A stretch of DNA of 29,651 nucleotides from IMG/VR virus record IMGVR_UViG_3300048026_000138, positions 1 to 29,651 of that record. One strand, written 5' to 3'. Positions within the stretch are counted from its first letter, which is position 1. Each line of letters begins with the position of its first letter. A program made the position numbers and the translations under genes. This document shows, piece after piece, positions 8,832-13,981 of the stretch. This DNA is from a virus. The notes under the pieces were generated by a model. The model made no database searches and had not been told where the DNA came from. It was given only the letters and a program-made list of their open reading frames with translations.

Positions 8832-9273
8832 GCATGATCTCTACAAGTTCTTCGCCACGGCGTTTCACCTGACGATACCACTTTGAATCTACCATTTCAT
8901 CTGCGGCCTTAGAGTAGTTACCTTCATTCACAGCAGTGATCATATTCTTAAACTTACCTAAACGTGAACGTCCTAGATTAAAAGCCATGTTAACCAACAC
9001 ACGTTGTACATCATCAGGATGTGAGCTAAAGTTTAAAAACAAAGCACTTGCATCAGTACAAGCGGCATTGCAATCGTCATGAAATACTTGGAGGATACGC
9101 TCATCAGTCACAGGAGTTCCAACAGGCCACGTATGTTCCATGTCATCTTCTGTTACCATGTGACCAATACCAAAGGTAGGGTAGTTCTCAGAGCATAGAT
9201 AGATTTCTGTGACGTACCCTTCGTGTCTTACCAAGTCTTCCTTGATAGTTTCAATCAGATTCTGGGGTAACAT
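8821..9273 (-). CDS. Phage lysozyme (T4-type endolysin, glycoside hydrolase 24)
   Basis: The 150-residue protein has the T4-lysozyme active-site layout E-8aa-(D/C)-5aa-T: Glu18 in RHEGY, Cys27 and Thr33 in PTFGIGH. The residue matching T4 Asp20 is Cys, a natural variant compatible with muramidase activity. It would cleave the glycan chains of peptidoglycan. No signal peptide or signal-anchor segment is visible, so it should need a holin. The gene sits between the small and large terminase genes, overlapping both (23 and 11 bases), which is an unusual place for an endolysin. Confidence 0.92.
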   Translation of the reverse strand: MLPQNLIETIKEDLVRHEGYVTEIYLCSENYPTFGIGHMVTEDDMEHTWPVGTPVTDERILQVFHDDCNAACTDASALFLNFSSHPDDVQRVLVNMAFNLGRSRLGKFKNMITAVNEGNYSKAADEMVDSKWYRQVKRRGEELVEIMRGA

Positions 9274-9634
9274 CTATAATATCCTCGTCATTAGTAACAA
9301 CAGTCTCTCCACCTACGCCTTTAATAGTAATAGACACAGATGATCTTCCAGTATTATTCTTATCTTTTTCAAAATAACTTACAGGCAACATACGATCCAT
9401 CAACAACTTCCATGCCGCCGCCTGATTCTTATGCTCATCATCTAGTGCCGCGCTCATGATACTGTCCAGAACCTTTTGAGATCTAGGACTGGCTAACAAG
9501 CGAGCTTTAAATTCATTAATCGCCGCCGCATCTCCGGGAGGTCTTCCACGAACACCTCGATTGCCTGCTTTCTTAGCCTCAACAAGACTCTTCTTGGGGC
9601 GACCACGTTTCTTTGGTTGAGTATTCTCAGTCAT
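9251..9634 (-). CDS. Probable terminase small subunit
   Basis: The 127-residue protein starts with two AT-hook-like basic motifs, KKRGRPKK and RGRPPGDA. A helical region, FKARLLASPRSQKVLDSIM followed by HKNQAAAWKLLMDRMLP, comes next, with an acidic C-terminus. This arrangement is common in DNA-recognising small terminase subunits of marine podovirus-like phages. It is the first gene of the leftward late operon and lies just upstream of lysozyme and the large terminase, which supports the role. Sequence alone does not exclude another DNA-binding protein. Confidence 0.75.
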   Translation of the reverse strand: MTENTQPKKRGRPKKSLVEAKKAGNRGVRGRPPGDAAAINEFKARLLASPRSQKVLDSIMSAALDDEHKNQAAAWKLLMDRMLPVSYFEKDKNNTGRSSVSITIKGVGGETVVTNDEDIIDVTPESD

Positions 9635-9668
9635 TCTGTACTCTATGTAGTTTTACGCAACACACATC

Positions 9669-9705
9669 GCAAGAGGTTATTGCTTATATACAATATTTCT
9701 CTTGC
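9669..9705 (-). promoter_or_regulatory. Leader hairpin 2 of the terminase operon
   Basis: GCAAGAG and CTCTTGC are perfectly complementary, with an inner ATTG/CAAT pairing beneath a small interior loop. It lies in the untranslated leader between the promoter at 9779-9807 and the small terminase ATG. No U-tract follows, so it is not a classical terminator. A role in mRNA stability, RNase III processing or protein binding is possible. Confidence 0.6.
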
Positions 9706-9714
9706 ATCTTATCT

Positions 9715-9759
9715 CAAGAGTGTAATATTATTTGCAAATGGTTTTAATATTGTCTCTTG
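9715..9759 (-). promoter_or_regulatory. Leader hairpin 1 of the terminase operon
   Basis: CAAGAG/CTCTTG pairs at the base and AATATTA/TAATATT pairs higher up, separated by a 3x2-base interior loop. On the leftward transcript the structure begins about 13 bases after the predicted start. It has the same GCAAGAG base as hairpin 2 and as the leader hairpin at 13694-13728. Confidence 0.6.
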
Positions 9760-9778
9760 CGTTTCTTTAGTGACAGAG

Positions 9779-9807
9779 ATTATACCATACTTTGTAGCAT
9801 TTGTCAA
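9779..9807 (-). promoter_or_regulatory. Consensus sigma70-type promoter for the late operon
   Basis: Leftward strand: TTGACA (9807-9802), a 17-base spacer, TATAAT (9784-9779), with TGG before the -10. It is an exact consensus match, and its spacer ends AAGTATGG, close to AAGTGTGG of the promoter at 5499-5527. The start would be near 9772, giving a leader of about 138 bases with two hairpins. Confidence 0.88.
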
Positions 9808-9900
9808 GCATTATTTAATATTCAGTGCAGATTCCTTTTACTCAGCGGGTTTCAGTAGTTTGTTCTCCGCAGTGCGCGATTGATTTTTAGTAATAAGAAC

Positions 9901-9929
9901 ATAATACTTATAACGCAAAAGCATATCAA
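9901..9929 (-). promoter_or_regulatory. Second, upstream leftward sigma70-type promoter
   Basis: Leftward strand: TTGATA (9929-9924), 17 bases, TATTAT (9906-9901). Upstream on this strand is an A-rich tract (complement of T-runs at 9943-9969) that could act as an UP element. It would read toward the terminase operon through the downstream promoter. One mismatch in each hexamer makes it weaker than the promoter at 9779. Confidence 0.6.
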
Positions 9930-10008
9930 CTTATCCTTATATCTTTTTTTTTAATTTCACTCTTTTTTGTATCTGAGTAGGTACTCTATATGCGCGATAA
10001 GACCTGTG

Positions 10009-10022
10009 CCGCCCCCGCCCCC
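10009..10022. repeat. C-rich tract (CCGCCCCCGCCCCC)
   Basis: A striking C-rich run in otherwise A+T-rich surroundings, directly upstream of the first sigma54-type site. The complementary strand carries two G5 tracts followed by shorter GG pairs, so a two-layer G-quadruplex is conceivable. It also lies within a GTGCC/GGCAC inverted repeat reaching 10006-10036. Confidence 0.6.
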
Positions 10023-10029
10023 TTGTGAG

Positions 10030-10046
10030 TTGGCACGGTTGTTGCA
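10030..10046 (+). promoter_or_regulatory. Sigma54-type promoter 1
   Basis: TTGGCACGGTTGTTGCA fits the sigma54 consensus YTGGCACG-N4-TTGCW at every defined position. GG at 10032-10033 and GC at 10044-10045 are ten bases apart, the required -24/-12 spacing. The predicted start is near 10057. Transcription from such sites needs RpoN and an AAA+ activator; no activator gene is seen here, so a host protein is implied. Confidence 0.75.
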
Positions 10047-10055
10047 TGAAAAAAG

Positions 10056-10072
10056 CTGGCATAGTTCTTGCT
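10056..10072 (+). promoter_or_regulatory. Sigma54-type promoter 2
   Basis: CTGGCATAGTTCTTGCT keeps GG (10058-10059), a ten-base gap and GC (10070-10071). It lies 26 bases after the first site in the same orientation. The predicted start is near 10083. Confidence 0.7.
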
Positions 10073-10083
10073 AGTCTTCAAAG

Positions 10084-10100
10084 TTGGCACGATAATTGCA
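10084..10100 (+). promoter_or_regulatory. Sigma54-type promoter 3
   Basis: TTGGCACGATAATTGCA matches the consensus fully, with GG at 10086-10087 and GC at 10098-10099. It lies 28 bases after the second site. The predicted start near 10111 gives a leader of about 160 bases to the first gene. The first palindrome (10159-10175) would sit inside the transcribed leader. Confidence 0.75.
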
Positions 10101-10158
10101 GAGTGTGAGTGTCGAGACAGTACCCTACAGATACCCCACACTATGAAAAGCGCCCCAT

Positions 10159-10175
10159 GGTTAACGGCGTTAACC
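10159..10175. promoter_or_regulatory. Palindrome copy 1, GGTTAACGGCGTTAACC
   Basis: Intergenic copy between the sigma54-type promoters and the first rightward gene. The core GTTAACGNCGTTAAC is perfect and the centre base is G. It lies about 50-65 bases after the third predicted start, so a bound protein could block elongation. It is the leftmost of ten copies. Confidence 0.9.
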
Positions 10176-10272
10176 TATGAAAATAATTGAGCGAATCGCT
10201 TGCAATGCTCGCGCATAAGAGTATTATGTACATATGGCGTTGAGGCCATTCATAGATAAACAAGAGGACATT

Positions 10273-10803
10273 ATGAAAAACTCAAACTTTGACCAATACC
10301 TAAACGCGGACGTTGAAGCCACTCTTGCAACTCAAGAGAAATTGACCTCTCACGTTGAGAACATGAAAAACCTAGTTAACGACGTTAACCTGACCAAGGA
10401 ATCTATCGCCGAATACTTAAAGGCTTTCGAGTCAGCAGTAATTGCGGGCGGTATGAAAAAAGAATCGGTTAAGGTTCTCAAGTCTAATCGTAAATGCATC
10501 CTTGAATTCTCAATTGGGGAGCGCAAGGGCCAAGAGGACAAAGCATTCTGGACGGCGAAAGCCTGTAAGGAAATGGCAGTATCCATGGCCTCTGATGCAA
10601 GCGACATTGCAAGTTATGCGAAAGCCTGCCGCCAAGCATTGCAGGACGAGCAAGACCCGAAAGCATGGATCCTTGAAGAGAAACTAGCCAAGCTAATCGA
10701 GAAAGCCTTAGAAGAATCCTACACGATGAAGAATATCGAGGACGCACTCAAGGCTATCAAGTCCGGCGGGTTGAACGAAGCGATACTGGATAAGGTGGCA
10801 TAA
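10273..10803 (+). CDS. Unknown 176-residue early protein
   Basis: I do not recognise this protein. It is the first gene of the rightward module and is followed at once by its own terminator, so it is probably expressed strongly and separately from the rest. The start at 10273 (MKNSNFDQYLN) is preferred over an upstream ATG at 10234 because AGAGGA precedes it at good spacing. The protein is helical and charged, with coiled-coil tendency in residues 1-60 and 115-170, and has a central GERKGQEDKAFWTAKACKEM stretch. Palindrome copy 2 is inside it, read as VNDVN. The position suggests an early host-takeover or regulatory role, which is inference only. Confidence 0.85.
   Translation: MKNSNFDQYLNADVEATLATQEKLTSHVENMKNLVNDVNLTKESIAEYLKAFESAVIAGGMKKESVKVLKSNRKCILEFSIGERKGQEDKAFWTAKACKEMAVSMASDASDIASYAKACRQALQDEQDPKAWILEEKLAKLIEKALEESYTMKNIEDALKAIKSGGLNEAILDKVA
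10375..10390. promoter_or_regulatory. Palindrome copy 2, centre A
   Basis: GTTAACGACGTTAACC lies inside the first early gene and is read as Val-Asn-Asp-Val-Asn. It is 216 bases after copy 1, the closest pair in the set. Confidence 0.88.
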
Positions 10804-10811
10804 CGGAGGAG

Positions 10812-10834
10812 GAGGGCGAAAGCCCTCTTTTTTT
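10812..10834 (+). terminator. Rho-independent terminator after the first early gene
   Basis: GAGGGC-GAAA-GCCCTC followed by seven T forms a stable GNRA-capped hairpin with a U-tract. It lies about ten bases after the stop of the preceding gene. This isolates that gene from the following operon, which seems to have its own promoter near 10950. Confidence 0.92.
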
Positions 10835-10946
10835 GTGCCTGAATTTTGAGCAAGAAAAAAATCTCAAAAAATTTTGAACGCAAAAAAAATTAGACGATTT
10901 GTGATTCATAAGCGATTTGAGATTGACAGACGCGGGCGTTTGCCTG

Positions 10947-10955
10947 TGATATACT
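10947..10955 (+). promoter_or_regulatory. Extended -10 promoter for the second early operon
   Basis: TGATATACT fits TGn-TATAAT with one mismatch in the hexamer. A TTGACA at 10923-10928 is 21 bases upstream, too far for a standard -35, so the extended -10 probably carries the activity. A-tracts at 10855-10889 could add bending or UP-element function. The start would be near 10962. Confidence 0.5.
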
Positions 10956-10966
10956 GATTCCATCAG

Positions 10967-10983
10967 TTGGCAAGCTGTGCCGA
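10967..10983. promoter_or_regulatory. Inverted repeat near the second early start
   Basis: TTGGCA-AGCTG-TGCCGA is nearly palindromic and lies just after the predicted start of the promoter at 10947-10955. It could be an operator or a small leader hairpin. It resembles a sigma54 site at first glance, but its GG and GC are only eight bases apart. Confidence 0.35.
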
Positions 10984-10994
10984 TTGGTTGGATT

Positions 10995-11010
10995 GTTAAC
11001 GACGTTAACC
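10995..11010. promoter_or_regulatory. Palindrome copy 3, centre A
   Basis: GTTAACGACGTTAACC lies in the untranslated leader. GGAGG at 11014-11018 and the ATG at 11025 follow directly, so binding here could block elongation or cover the ribosome binding site region. Confidence 0.9.
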
Positions 11011-11024
11011 ACTGGAGGTTACAA

Positions 11025-11318
11025 ATGATTACAGTTAAAACATTACTGAGTGCATTCATCAATGAGGTTACTGAGGATATCTCAAAGCCTGAACACGTTG
11101 ATATGTATGCTTGCGCTTTCAACGAACCCAAGACTTTCGAGCCTCGCGTGAGTTGCAAGATTGGTGGGGCATACTGGGCGTTGCGCTATGTTGCGCGTGA
11201 CTTATCATATGACCAGTCGAATGAGCTTGAGCGTAGAATGCAAGACTTCTTTCACTCGCATTGTCGGCAGGTGATGGATGCTTACGAAGGGCTAGATACT
11301 CCGGAGTTTCAAGACTGA
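11025..11318 (+). CDS. Hypothetical 97-residue protein
   Basis: No family recognised. The start at 11025 (MITVKTLLSAFINEV) follows GGAGG at an ideal distance; the longer frame from 10977 would read through the palindrome and has no ribosome binding site. The protein is mixed helical with several aromatic and Cys residues (CKIGGAYWALRYVARD). It overlaps the tiny membrane-peptide gene by one base, so the two are probably translated together. Confidence 0.75.
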   Translation: MITVKTLLSAFINEVTEDISKPEHVDMYACAFNEPKTFEPRVSCKIGGAYWALRYVARDLSYDQSNELERRMQDFFHSHCRQVMDAYEGLDTPEFQD

Positions 11319-11419
11319 TGGATTTGTTTACAACAATTGCAATTATTACGGTGGTGTGCTTTGTCTTTGCGGGCGGAGCATACCTTGGGGAAAAGTATTT
11401 GGAGAATAAAGATGTTTAA
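11318..11419 (+). CDS. Tiny membrane peptide, 33 residues
   Basis: ATG at 11318 overlaps the TGA of the preceding gene. The peptide has one hydrophobic helix, FTTIAIITVVCFVFAGGAYL, and a short charged tail GEKYLENKDV. The stop overlaps the start of the next gene (11412), fitting the tight packing of this operon. It would be a single-pass inner membrane peptide with the tail probably cytoplasmic. A regulatory or lysis role cannot be assigned. Confidence 0.6.
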   Translation: MDLFTTIAIITVVCFVFAGGAYLGEKYLENKDV

Positions 11420-12041
11420 GAAACATAACCCAATCATCAATGAGTACATGCAAGAGAACCATGAGCAAATGAGCATGGGAATAATGTTTGTTGTGTTGTC
11501 TGTCAAGACACCATTCCATACGATGAAGCGTCAGATGGACGACTACAAAGTTAACGGCGTTAACTCTAAGTACGTCTGGGGTTTCAAGATTGACACGCAT
11601 CACTACCTGCAAGATCACGGCAAGGAATTGTATGATGATCTCATGCAGTTATGGATGACACCGAAGAAAGAGTTTGGTGGTACTCAAGACCAGAAGGACG
11701 CGGCGATGCTGTTGCGTCTGATTGAAGTTCCGGGACTCCGCGCTGTCAAGGCAGGATTTGTCATGCAGATGATGTTCGGTCGTGTTGGGTGTATGGATGT
11801 TCATAACTTGCGACGGTTCCGCAAAGTAAATCCAAAGGACTTTACGTTCTCTGATATCACAAGGCCGGAGACTAAGTTTGCCAAGTTGATGAACTACGTC
11901 AGTTTGTGTAAGGTCAACCGTAGTACAGAGAAACTGTGGGACTCATGGTGTGAGCAATTAGTTTACAAGCCATGTAACCGTGGTCGTTTTGCAGATGGCA
12001 ATGAAGTATCCCAGATGCACGTTGCCGCACTAATCGGTTAA
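11412..12041 (+). CDS. Unknown 209-residue protein with helix-hairpin-helix-like motif
   Basis: The start at 11412 (MFKKHNPIINEYM) follows GGAG at good spacing. Residues around 110-140 read PGLRAVKAGFVMQMMFGRVGCMDVHN, resembling the hairpin and the following Asp-containing helix of helix-hairpin-helix DNA glycosylases, but this is similarity by eye only. The rest is helical and basic, fitting nucleic acid binding. Palindrome copy 4 is read as VNGVN near residue 48. The full catalytic domain of a glycosylase is not evident. A DNA-binding or DNA-repair-related protein is a reasonable but uncertain guess. Confidence 0.75.
   Translation: MFKKHNPIINEYMQENHEQMSMGIMFVVLSVKTPFHTMKRQMDDYKVNGVNSKYVWGFKIDTHHYLQDHGKELYDDLMQLWMTPKKEFGGTQDQKDAAMLLRLIEVPGLRAVKAGFVMQMMFGRVGCMDVHNLRRFRKVNPKDFTFSDITRPETKFAKLMNYVSLCKVNRSTEKLWDSWCEQLVYKPCNRGRFADGNEVSQMHVAALIG
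11550..11564. promoter_or_regulatory. Palindrome copy 4, centre G
   Basis: GTTAACGGCGTTAAC, read as Val-Asn-Gly-Val-Asn inside the helix-hairpin-helix-like gene. It is the only copy whose right flank, oriented by the centre purine, is not C. Confidence 0.88.
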
Positions 12042-12109
12042 CCTCCGCCTCCTGAGCAAGAGGCTAAACTGCTCGCCTTTAAAAAGTGTATGACATATAG
12101 GTACATAAT

Positions 12110-12319
12110 ATGATGATATTTAATTACAGCAGTAAGAAAGAAATGCGTGAGCATATTGGTCAGCGTCTCAACTACACTGAGACATCCTACTTTGGTCCAG
12201 AATACAAGACCAATGGGGTATTGACAGGCTCTAACAGGCCGCAACTTACGAATAACAAGGGGCGAGAGTTCTTTGCACAGGTCACAATGCGTGACGGTTT
12301 GATAGCAGGAGTGAAGTAA
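12110..12319 (+). CDS. Hypothetical 69-residue protein
   Basis: Starts MMIFNYSSKKEMREHIGQRL; either of two adjacent ATGs (12110 or 12113) may be used, with a modest AGG upstream. The middle contains YFGPEYKTNG and LTGSNRPQ, and the end is FFAQVTMRDGLIAGVK, giving the impression of a small beta-rich protein. Its stop overlaps the ATG of the following gene. No function can be assigned. Confidence 0.75.
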   Translation: MMIFNYSSKKEMREHIGQRLNYTETSYFGPEYKTNGVLTGSNRPQLTNNKGREFFAQVTMRDGLIAGVK

Positions 12320-12672
12320 TGAAAGCAGTATTAGTAGATCCATATCTCAAGACGATTGAGAATGTAGAAGTGAATGACTATAAGGACATCAGTAAGCATT
12401 TGCAGTGCGATATATTCGGCAGTGGTGGGTACGATGAGGGCGGTGATGCTATCTATGTCAATGACAATGGGTTGTATGAGGAGTCTGCATTCTGGTATGT
12501 CCCTGATGTGTACCCTGATCCGTATGCAGGTCGTGTGTTGTTCCTTGGTATTGATGCGGGAGGTAACTCCAAGGATGCATGGTTGGATGCTGAGGATGTG
12601 CGGGATATTGACCACAAGTTCATGACTCGTGATGAGGTCGGACGTATGTATGGAGTGATGTATGTTAATTAA
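12319..12672 (+). CDS. DUF3846-like hypothetical protein, 117 residues
   Basis: The N-terminus MKAVLVDPYLKTIENVEV and the later D-A-I-Y-V-N-D-N-G and RVLFLGIDAGGN segments resemble small phage proteins of the DUF3846 type. Family membership is by eye and not certain. GGAG precedes the start, and the next gene begins inside its last codons. The function of this family is not known. Confidence 0.7.
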   Translation: MKAVLVDPYLKTIENVEVNDYKDISKHLQCDIFGSGGYDEGGDAIYVNDNGLYEESAFWYVPDVYPDPYAGRVLFLGIDAGGNSKDAWLDAEDVRDIDHKFMTRDEVGRMYGVMYVN

Positions 12673-12943
12673 TGATGCAGTTTATGAGTGTACCCATTGT
12701 TGGTATGACTCAGAGGACAATGACTTTACGCTACGTGCAACGTGGAAGTTTGAGAAGAACTATCCTGATATGCCAGACTACTGGCACTTGCAAGAGGTAG
12801 AGCTTGACATGGCAGAGGATGGATTGCCTGTGCATATTGTTGAGCTTGTCAAGTCTGGTTGTGAACACAGCGGATCAATATGGTGCGATGTTGAGAGAGA
12901 TGGTCCTGACTTGGAAGCACTAAAAGAGGTAGATTACTCATGA
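12662..12943 (+). CDS. Hypothetical 93-residue acidic protein
   Basis: Starts at 12662 (MLINDAVYECTHCWYD), overlapping the preceding gene by 11 bases. Four Cys residues, including a CTHC pair near residue 10, hint at weak metal binding, but the second pair is not spaced as a ribbon. It is acidic with many Trp residues. Its stop overlaps the ATG of the helix-turn-helix gene that follows. Confidence 0.72.
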   Translation: MLINDAVYECTHCWYDSEDNDFTLRATWKFEKNYPDMPDYWHLQEVELDMAEDGLPVHIVELVKSGCEHSGSIWCDVERDGPDLEALKEVDYS

Positions 12944-13170
12944 GTAAAGTTAACGGCGTTAACCACGATTGGTTACCAAAAGGATCGCAACATTGGAAAT
13001 CAAAACTGACTGAAGAAGATGTGGAACTAATACTTGCGTTGAACAAAGAACGATTACGATTGAGAGAGGAGTTATCTCGTGTTACTACAGTCGCTATGGC
13101 TGAGAAGTTTGGTGTATCAAACAGTGTAATCTCTCGTATATGCTCCGGTCATGACTGGAGACACGTATGA
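12940..13170 (+). CDS. Small helix-turn-helix DNA-binding protein
   Basis: The 76-residue protein has a basic N-terminus and a helix-turn-helix near residues 50-67 (VAMAEKFGVSNSVISRICSG) ending in DWRHV, a pattern common in phage HTH proteins. The region KLTEEDVELILALNKERL would form the preceding helix. Palindrome copy 5 lies at codons 4-8 (VNGVN), only nine bases after the ATG, so binding there could shut off its own expression. It is the best local candidate for a protein that recognises the palindromes, but nothing shows this directly. Confidence 0.8.
   Translation: MSKVNGVNHDWLPKGSQHWKSKLTEEDVELILALNKERLRLREELSRVTTVAMAEKFGVSNSVISRICSGHDWRHV
12949..12964. promoter_or_regulatory. Palindrome copy 5, centre G
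   Basis: GTTAACGGCGTTAACC at codons 4-8 of the helix-turn-helix gene, read as VNGVN. The position just after the start codon suits an autoregulatory site. Confidence 0.9.
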
Positions 13171-13415
13171 AGTGGGAGCAGTGGGAGATTGACAGGGCCG
13201 TTGAGATGTGGAATCAAGGTGCTACTTCTGCTGAGATTGGAGAAATGGTAGGTAGGACAGGGGCGTCAGTGCGCGCCTTTGTCAAGAACAACAGGGAGAA
13301 ATATGATCTGTCCCCTCGTCAAGACCACAACGATGAGACTCCGCACTACGATCCAGAATATTATTATCTTCCGAAATATCATTGGCTTATAAGCAAAAGT
13401 TGGAGTGGGACATGA
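13167..13415 (+). CDS. GcrA-like helix-turn-helix protein, 82 residues
   Basis: The first 45 residues (WEIDRAVEMWNQGATSAEIGEM then RTGASVRAFVKNN) resemble the helix-turn-helix of GcrA-type regulators and of the Trp-containing Myb-like folds. The C-terminal part is Tyr-, His- and Asp-rich without a recognised domain. The start overlaps the TGA of the preceding HTH gene (ATGA), so the two regulators are probably co-translated. It may bind DNA and affect phage or host transcription. Confidence 0.75.
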   Translation: MKWEQWEIDRAVEMWNQGATSAEIGEMVGRTGASVRAFVKNNREKYDLSPRQDHNDETPHYDPEYYYLPKYHWLISKSWSGT

Positions 13416-13504
13416 AGTCCTTCTACTATTTTTTATTGGCCTATGCTATCCTTGTTGTCGTATCAATAGTAAGGAGTAATACGTATGCGTTGTCGCAGTT
13501 GTGA
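13412..13504 (+). CDS. Tiny membrane peptide, 30 residues
   Basis: ATG at 13412 overlaps the TGA of the preceding gene (ATGA). The peptide is hydrophobic (FYYFLLAYAILVVVSIV) with a short polar tail RSNTYALSQL. It resembles the 33-residue peptide at 11318 in design but not in sequence. The stop lies inside the next gene, with AAGGAG at 13471-13476 within it serving that gene. Confidence 0.5.
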   Translation: MKSFYYFLLAYAILVVVSIVRSNTYALSQL

Positions 13505-13670
13505 TGTTGCACTGACTGATTTTGAATCCACTCGCAAATTCGCAGAGACTGGAGAGTTTGTCGATCTGTGTAACACCTGCTTCAAAGGATTGGGTGATGT
13601 ACCTGTACGCGAGCGATTCGATTTGATGGAAGCCGCTGATGAAGTAACAGACTTTGATGAGGATTCGTGA
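13485..13670 (+). CDS. Small zinc-ribbon-like protein, 61 residues
   Basis: Two CxxC pairs, CRSC at residues 3-6 and CNTC near 29-32, suggest a single zinc ribbon. The rest is acidic (DVPVRERFDLMEAADEV then DEDS). AAGGAG lies well placed before the ATG. The function is unknown; it is the last gene before a short gap with a new promoter. Confidence 0.75.
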   Translation: MRCRSCDVALTDFESTRKFAETGEFVDLCNTCFKGLGDVPVRERFDLMEAADEVTDFDEDS

Positions 13671-13676
13671 TATAAT
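13668..13676 (+). promoter_or_regulatory. Extended -10 promoter before the primase operon
   Basis: TGATATAAT is a perfect extended -10 (TGn-TATAAT). No good -35 is seen 17 bases upstream, as is usual for extended -10 promoters. The start near 13683 is followed about 11 bases later by the GCAAGAG hairpin. It overlaps the TGA stop of the zinc-ribbon gene. Confidence 0.65.
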
Positions 13677-13693
13677 ATTTTCTCATTAGTTAT

Positions 13694-13728
13694 GCAAGAG
13701 GTTATTAATATCTTTAGTAATCTCTTAC
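13694..13728 (+). promoter_or_regulatory. Leader hairpin of the primase operon
   Basis: Bases 13696-13707 pair with 13715-13726 over 12 pairs including two G-U, with a 7-base loop. It begins GCAAGAGGTTATT, which is also present at 9669-9681 in the terminase leader. No U-tract follows. It lies between the predicted start and the ATG at 13751. Confidence 0.65.
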
Positions 13729-13750
13729 ATACTACTTAGTAGGAATTCAT

Positions 13751-13981
13751 ATGATTGATTTACCAATTGAAGAAATGACTCTTGCGTTTGAAGAACACAG
13801 CAATCACGATACTCTTGTGTGTTGTCGTGATATGATCTACCAATATGGTCTGTTGCGTGTACTTCAATCACTTGCAGATTATGTTGAGGACAACAAGGAG
13901 GCTTATGCGCTGACTGTGTTGTGTAATTACTACAAGGAGAACGAGCATGCCTTTTGTAAAGACGCACCTACCATGCAATGA
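13751..13981 (+). CDS. Hypothetical 76-residue protein
   Basis: Starts at 13751 after TAGGA at suitable spacing. It is an acidic helical protein (PIEEMTLAFEEH, then GLLRVLQSLADYVEDN) without recognised motifs. Its last codons overlap the start of the primase-helicase gene by 35 bases, and an AAGGAG for that gene lies inside it. Coupled translation with the helicase is likely. The function is unknown. Confidence 0.75.
   Translation: MIDLPIEEMTLAFEEHSNHDTLVCCRDMIYQYGLLRVLQSLADYVEDNKEAYALTVLCNYYKENEHAFCKDAPTMQ

Larger units (their letters stand above)
9635..10272. other. Divergent control region without genes
   Basis: This 638-base gap separates the leftward late operon from the rightward module. 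From left to right it holds the two GCAAGAG leader hairpins, two leftward sigma70-type promoters, T-rich tracts (9943-9969), a short inverted repeat GAGTA-GG-TACTC (9975-9986), a C-rich tract, three rightward sigma54-type sites, and the first GTTAACGNCGTTAAC palindrome. No convincing gene is present; frames here lack ribosome binding sites. Confidence 0.8.

Noticed and set aside
9617-9883. An 88-residue rightward frame in the control region
   Set aside because: It runs against the terminase leader, covers both hairpins and the leftward promoter, and has no ribosome binding site.
10143-10190. A 15-codon frame across palindrome copy 1 encoding LTALTY, and a 13-codon frame starting at 10177
   Set aside because: Neither has a ribosome binding site; the LTALT reading simply follows from the palindrome bases.
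10967-10983. TTGGCAAGCTGTGCC as a fourth rightward sigma54 promoter
   Set aside because: GG and GC are eight bases apart rather than ten; it is better described as an inverted repeat.
12036-12043. GGTTAACC as an eleventh palindrome copy, and a half site GTTAACG at 21541
   Set aside because: They carry only one half-site and lack the central CG and second arm.
12047-12080. A hairpin after the 209-residue gene (GAGCA/TGCTC followed by CCTTT) as a terminator
   Set aside because: The stem is only five pairs, with competing pairings, and no proper T-run follows.
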